Shown here piece after piece: positions 59,788 to 64,000 of a DNA stretch of 64,000 nucleotides. The translations under genes and the position numbers were made by a program. This DNA is from Vanessa cardui (Eukaryota; Arthropoda; Insecta; Lepidoptera; Nymphalidae). The DNA is taken from assembly GCF_905220365.1 (NCBI RefSeq), contig NC_061153.1, positions 1,136,001 to 1,200,000 on the forward strand, read 5' to 3'. How positions within the stretch are numbered: position 1 is the first letter of the stretch; every line of letters begins with the position of its first letter. The notes beneath the pieces were generated by a model. The model was given only the letters and a program-made list of their open reading frames with translations. It had not been told where the DNA came from and did not search any database.

Positions 59788-61703
59788 AATATTACATTTC
59801 CTTAATAAACTTTATACAAAAATATTATTTAGTGACACCTGTTGGAAAAGCTACGTACTACTCTAAAATCAGACATCAACGACCGTGAGCAAAAGTCGCT
59901 AATAAATGACATCCAAATAACGGGTTTGCCGGAACGGAGTGGTGAGAATGCTGTCCATCTGACTCTAGCGGTCACTAAGAAATTAGGCATGGCTTTCGAT
60001 ACTCCTGCGATATTGTGAGCGCGGAGCGAGCCGGCCCGCATCGCGCACTAGTGTCGAGTGAGGAGTCAGCGTCCACGACCAGTGATCGTGCGATTGGCGC
60101 GGCGGTCTCTGCGCGACGATATCATAAAGACGGCGCGGATACGACGCGGCACCGACACATCGGGCGTCACTGACGGCAATCCGTCCCGAGTCTATATCAA
60201 TGAGCATCTGACTCGCTTTAATCGCCTGTTGTTTTATAAAGCGAGAGAGGAGCGCAAACGACACGACGACAATATGGACCCGAGAAGGCAGAATATATAT
60301 GCGACGTGAGACGGATACGGCAGAACAACGCATTCGGACAGAATGTGATAAAAGTAAGATTTTTGGTTTAAAATAATTTGGCAGTTAACCAATTTTATAA
60401 GAGTTGTGTATTTATATTACGAATATTTTCTAATATTGTTCTTGTTTGTTTATAGTCCGGGTAAAATTAATTTATTTGTCTTTATTGGTATGTTTATATT
60501 TAGTTTTTTGTCTACTCTTACTATATACTTTTGTTAAGGCTGGATAATGATCAAAATTATTGTAATTTGAAAACGCAATTTTTAACCCACAATGACGTGT
60601 CCCCGGTCAGCATGATAAAATATTTAATATTGTATGAAACTAATATAAAATTATTTATATACTTCTACATTCACCACATTAACTATTACGTTCATTTGAA
60701 TAACTCTAAGTATTTTCATCATGCTTTCAGCTTAGTATTATTTTATGAAACGGTCATATTTTGTACATCTCATTTATTTTTTATTTTTTTTATATTTTTT
60801 TACTTACTATAAAAAATGATCAATTATAAAAATCTTAAATTGGGTTTGTTCAACCCGGGTTCGCTTGGCTCACATCACGACGAGTTTATAGTGCTTATGG
60901 AGCGCCACGAGGTAGATGTTATAGCAATTAACGAGACATGGTTGCGCCCGGGAGAGGAGGGCAGAGCTCCTGTTGTGCCTGGCTACCGGTTGCGACACAT
61001 ACCACGGCCAGCAGAAATACGTTCACGAGGTGGGGGTGTCGGTTTTTACGTCAAACGCGGTATATCTGTGTGTACACTTGTACATCCGATATCACCCCTT
61101 GTGGAACAAATGTGGGTAAGTATCAAAATAAATAGCAAAACTATAATTGTCGGCACAGCATACCGCCCTCCCTGGGGAAATATTACAACTTTCTTTGACG
61201 CCTTGACAGAATCTATAGGTAGCTTACCCTATCATGATAATCTGTACTTATTAGGAGATTTTAATATTAATTATATTGGCACTCGAGATCATCATAAGCA
61301 GGCATTGGACTTGTTCCTTTCAACTCATGACTTAACACAATATGTCACAGAACCAACACATTTTACACCTAATAGTGAGACTATGATTGATCTTATTTGC
61401 TCAAATACTCCGGTTGGTAAAATTACAGTAGACCACGTAGCGGAATTCGGTGGCCATGCCTTTATATCCTGCGAAATAACTATTAAAAAAAATAAAATCT
61501 TACCAAAAACTATTGCGTTTAGACCTTTAAAAGATATTAATTCAGAACACCTTACTGAAGCACTTAATTTAATTAACTGGCAGAGCGTGAAGAATATCGA
61601 GGATATAAACGACATGGTGGCCGTATTCACTAGTAATTTGCTGTGGGTATTTGACTTAGTTGCGCCTATTAAAATGATTTATATTAAGGAAGATCAGTAC
61701 CCC
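59788..61703 (+). mobile_element. Family A copy A0 (outermost), ORF1 to endonuclease part
   Basis: It resumes the copy at AATATTAC with the last 5' UTR bases, then has an internal deletion that joins GCTACGTACTAC to CTAAAATCAGACATC (about 59862), removing the ORF1 zinc finger and coiled coil. ORF1 remnants follow (59864-60375), the intergenic region, and a full endonuclease. It stops at about 61703 where an unrelated ORF1 tail begins, so RT and the 3' end are lost. Confidence 0.86.
59864..60375 (+). pseudogene. Family A ORF1 remnant (A0), FP-like domain only
   Basis: Reading across frames gives the FP-like module: IQITGLPERSGENAVHL, then a break, RPRPVIVRLARRSLRDDIIK (60058-60309 frame) and VYINEHLTRFNRLLFYKARE. 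It aligns with residues about 185-335 of the intact A3 ORF1. Frameshifts occur near 59995, 60060 and 60265. Long minus-strand ORFs over it are shadows. Confidence 0.82.
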
Positions 61704-61715
61704 AGACGAGTTTGA
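60816..61715 (+). pseudogene. Family A endonuclease (A0), complete domain
   Basis: The 299-codon frame carries the whole endonuclease: INETWLRPGEEG, RSRGGGVGFYVKRGIS, IIVGTAYRPPW, LYLLGDFNINYIGTRDHH, NSETMIDLICSNTPVGKITV, VAEFGGHAFISCEITIK. It then enters the linker and stops at a TGA two codons past the junction with the next element. The domain itself shows no lesion. Bases about 60788-61275 are identical to A3. Confidence 0.87.
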
Positions 61716-62011
61716 AAGGTACAGGAATAACATTATCTGAGTTCCTCACTAAGACCCGGCATGAAGCATTTGTACTGGCACGAAGACTTTTTGGAATTAG
61801 GCAGTGCTGGACAAAAGACGGCTGCATAATTGTGTTAGATGCCGAGGGATCCCGTCATCGTGTGGTATCGGTGTCGGAAGTAAATGCTATACAGCGTCCA
61901 GTGGAAGATACTTCTGAACCATCCACGGTACCGGCGAGCTCAGCAACTATCCCAAAAAGCAGTAAGGTGCCTTCGTATACTACGAGACCCAAAAGGGTCG
62001 TCAAGAAGTAA
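61704..62011 (+). pseudogene. Orphan C-terminal ORF1 fragment of another CR1/Jockey-type element
   Basis: The frame is open from 61703 (DELKGTGITLSEFLTKTRHE, then FVLARRLFGIRQCWTKDGCI, RHRVVSVSEVNAI) and ends after a Ser/Thr/Pro- and Lys/Arg-rich tail (TTRPKRVVKK). The middle matches the end of the FP/RRM-like ORF1 domain of CR1/Jockey-type elements by pattern (hydrophobic helix, C-W-T-x-D-G-x-I). It is joined directly to A0 without its own 5' part. No ORF2 follows. Confidence 0.65.
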
Positions 62012-62160
62012 GGCTCTTCACAATACATAGATCTTTCATCATTGTTTGCTTTTAAAGTGTATTAGTGTTACACTATTTCACAATAGTTAATTAATGATGA
62101 TCTTATAATATAAGTTAATTAAAGATAATCTTTATGAAAAAATTGTTTTAGAAATATAAT
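62012..62160. other. AT-rich spacer
   Basis: Probably the 5' UTR of the next element or the 3' side of the orphan ORF1 element; nothing diagnostic. Confidence 0.35.
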
Positions 62161-62182
62161 ATTTGTAATTATAATATAAAAA

Positions 62183-63332
62183 ATGGCTTCAAGAATATGT
62201 GCTGCTTGTTCATCGGCTATACTAAAAAAAGATTATCTTGTATGCTCAAAATGTGAAAATTCTTATGATTTACTATGCGCTAACTTAACACCCAAGAGAT
62301 TTAATCTAATGTCTAAAGATCACAAAAAGGGGTGGATTTGCCGTAGATGTCAAACTAAAACACCGCATGAACGTAATATTGTAAAACCTTTGAACGCCGA
62401 AAGTGACACAACGTCTTTCCAGGCCAGTGATGAGACCTTGAACATTAGTTGTCGTAGTAAACATCTGGGAAACATAACCAATGAGCAGAGACATACTGCA
62501 GGACGTTATTCATTCTCTTTCACCAAATAAAAAAGTTCTACAAGACTATACTAAGAATTTCTCAAGCGAAGAGTTGCGGTCTATAGTAAGAAACGGATTT
62601 AGCTTGGTTTTAAAGGAATTCCAGGACACAATGTTCAAGAAGATTGATTCTATATATAAGGAAATAACAACGCGAATAGATCAAGTAACAGATTCGATGA
62701 ATTTTATAGATCAAAAATATGAGGAAATTCATATACAAATAGGAACGAAATTTGCAATCGTGAATGAATTGCATGCGGAGAATAAGAAGTTACAAAGTAC
62801 TATTGCAGATCTTACTGGAAGACTAAGCCAAATGGAACAGCATTCAAGAGCTAACAACGTTGAAATACATAATATACCGGAACATAAATCGGAAAATCTA
62901 GTGACTATTGTGAAACAAATATCAAATACTACTGGCTGCAAATTGGATGAATCTGATATTCATCTCTGCACTAGAGTATCTAAACTAAATAAAACCAGCT
63001 CACGTCCACGCTCTGTTCTTGTTAAGTTTAGTTGCCCACGGGTTCGCGATGGTTTCCTCGCCTCTGCGCTTTCTTTTAATAGGAAATTTAAGGAAATAAC
63101 TCAGAAATTAAACACGGGACATATTGGGATTGCTGGAGACAAAATACTGATTTATATAATGGAACATCTCTCACCGGCTTTGAAAGCCCTTCATGCAGCA
63201 ACTCGTATAAAAGCCAAAGAAAAAAAATACAAATACGTATGGATAAAGAGCGGGCGTATCTTTGTGCGCAAGGATGATATATCTGAACATATATTTATAA
63301 AAAACGTGGAAACACTTGATCGTTTAAATTGA
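62183..63332 (+). pseudogene. ORF1 of element F: PHD-like finger, coiled coil, FP/RRM-like domain
   Basis: ATG at 62183 opens a finger with CAACSSAILKKDYLVCSKCE, then LLCANLTPKRF and WICRRCQ (C-x2-C, C-x2-C, C, C-x2-C; the usual His of the PHD pattern is not obvious, Tyr-Asp-Leu-Leu-Cys stands in its place). A frameshift near 62478 passes to frame 62481-63332: coiled coil (FKKIDSIYKEITTRIDQVTD, LHAENKKLQSTIADLTGRLS), then NNVEIHNIPEHKSENLVTIV, RPRSVLVKFSCPRVRDGFLA and YIMEHLSPALKALHAATRIK, YKYVWIKSGRIFVRKDD. The stop is at 63330-63332. Confidence 0.82.
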
Positions 63333-63409
63333 TCTGTTCGCAATTAGATAGTCCGTCTTATTGCCTCGTCAAGTTTTGTGCTTTTTTTTTGTTCTATTTG
63401 TTACCTGCA

Positions 63410-64000
63410 ATGTTCGTTCCTCTAAGTTTCTATTATCAAAATGTAAGAGGCCTTAGGTCATGCATTAAGGATATATATTTAAGGCTAAAGAATGTTTCAT
63501 ATGATGTAATAATTCTCACAGAAACGTGGTTAAACTCTACTATCAGCGATTCAGAGATATTCGATGCAGAATACATGGTATACCGAAGAGATCGTATAGG
63601 CTCTAAACTAGGTGGAGGAGTTTTGATAGCAGTCTCTAAAAAAATTATTTCTTACAGACTGACTGACTGTAACAGTGAATGCGAGGATATTTGGGTTAAG
63701 ATTCAACTGAATGAATGTAAGCAAACTATAAAAATTTGTGGGGTTTACTTGCCGCCTCCATTATCACAAAATACATTAAAAAAATTTCTTGACAACAGTA
63801 ATCGAGTAATAGATCAACATGTCACGACATATACTTTAATCTGTGGTGATTTTAACTTGCCTTCTTTGATGTGGAGCACGGATTTAACCAGTTGTAAATC
63901 GATTCCAGTCGTTAACACAACTGCACCTTACATAACCAATTGAATGATTTTTTAACTTTAAATGATCTTAACCAATACAATCACATTACTAACGGCAATA
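63410..64000 (+). pseudogene. ORF2 endonuclease of element F (partial 3')
   Basis: The likely start is the ATG at 63410 (MFVPLSFYYQNVRGLRSCIK); the frame upstream to 63329 is open but lacks family features. Motifs: VIILTETWLNSTISD (catalytic Glu), SKLGGGVLIAVSKK, KICGVYLPPPL and TLICGDFNLPSLMW (GDFN). It ends at a TGA (63941-63943), but one base over the sequence continues as QLNDFLTLNDLNQYN to the window edge, so a frameshift near 63935 is likely. Confidence 0.82.

Larger units (their letters stand above)
62161..64000 (+). mobile_element. CR1/Jockey-type element F with PHD-type ORF1, runs off the window
   Basis: ORF1 (62183-63332) is followed directly by ORF2 (endonuclease from about 63410), which continues past base 64000. 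The layout is the same as family A but the sequences are clearly different, so it is a separate family. One frameshift in each ORF. Confidence 0.82.

Noticed and set aside
1..64000. tRNA, rRNA, snRNA or host exons
   Set aside because: None recognised on either strand by eye; a covariance-model search and transcript mapping would be needed to exclude small ones.

Overview
The window reads as a transposon graveyard from an insect, most probably a butterfly or moth. It is AT-rich, carries CR1-, Jockey-, RTE-, R1-, I- and LOA-like non-LTR elements of lepidopteran style, and ends R1-like copies in GGTTAGG, the arthropod telomere motif. A short repeat at 19265-19466 resembles one I recall as common in butterfly genomes (memory, not checked). 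No intact host gene, tRNA or rRNA was recognised. Almost every long reading frame is reverse transcriptase, endonuclease, ORF1/gag or integrase of a mobile element, and most are broken.

Layout. 1-2205: internally deleted CR1-group element (family A). 2206-3977: CR1-group family B. 4145-5058: broken LTR-element gag. 5100-6590: Jockey-like J1 (-). 6590-9385: RTE element (-) with a Penelope-like element inserted in its endonuclease. 9395-10443: R1-clade tail. 10444-15180: near-full-length RNase H-bearing element (-). 15618-17130: another LINE (-). 17375-19232: two family B remnants (-) and a hairpin repeat. 19265-22630: SINE-like repeat and a convergent pair of Jockey-like copies. 22750-27140: three family B pieces. 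27301-27566: a 161-bp retrocopy with 43-bp flanking duplication. 28141-32100: a family B tail and a long open family A-related ORF. 32103-36903: family B element (-) split by a nonautonomous insert that ends in a 224-bp foldback. 36905-38946: R1-clade copy with an inverted 5' part. 39139-42020: degenerate gypsy-type LTR element. 42605-44004: remnant of a positive-strand RNA virus helicase. 44005-61703: four-deep nest. 61704-64000: orphan ORF1 tail and a PHD-ORF1 LINE that runs off the window.

The nest can be dated by order. A family A copy (+) received an I-group element (-), which received an RTE element (+), which received a second full-length family A copy (-). The first two steps have clear target-site duplications (8 and 9 bp). 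The innermost and outermost family A copies share a mismatch-free block of about 490 bp although the DNA beside it differs by several percent.

The element with most biological interest is the viral remnant next to the nest. Densely nested elements on both strands beside virus-derived DNA resemble piRNA-producing loci of other insects; that link is inference.
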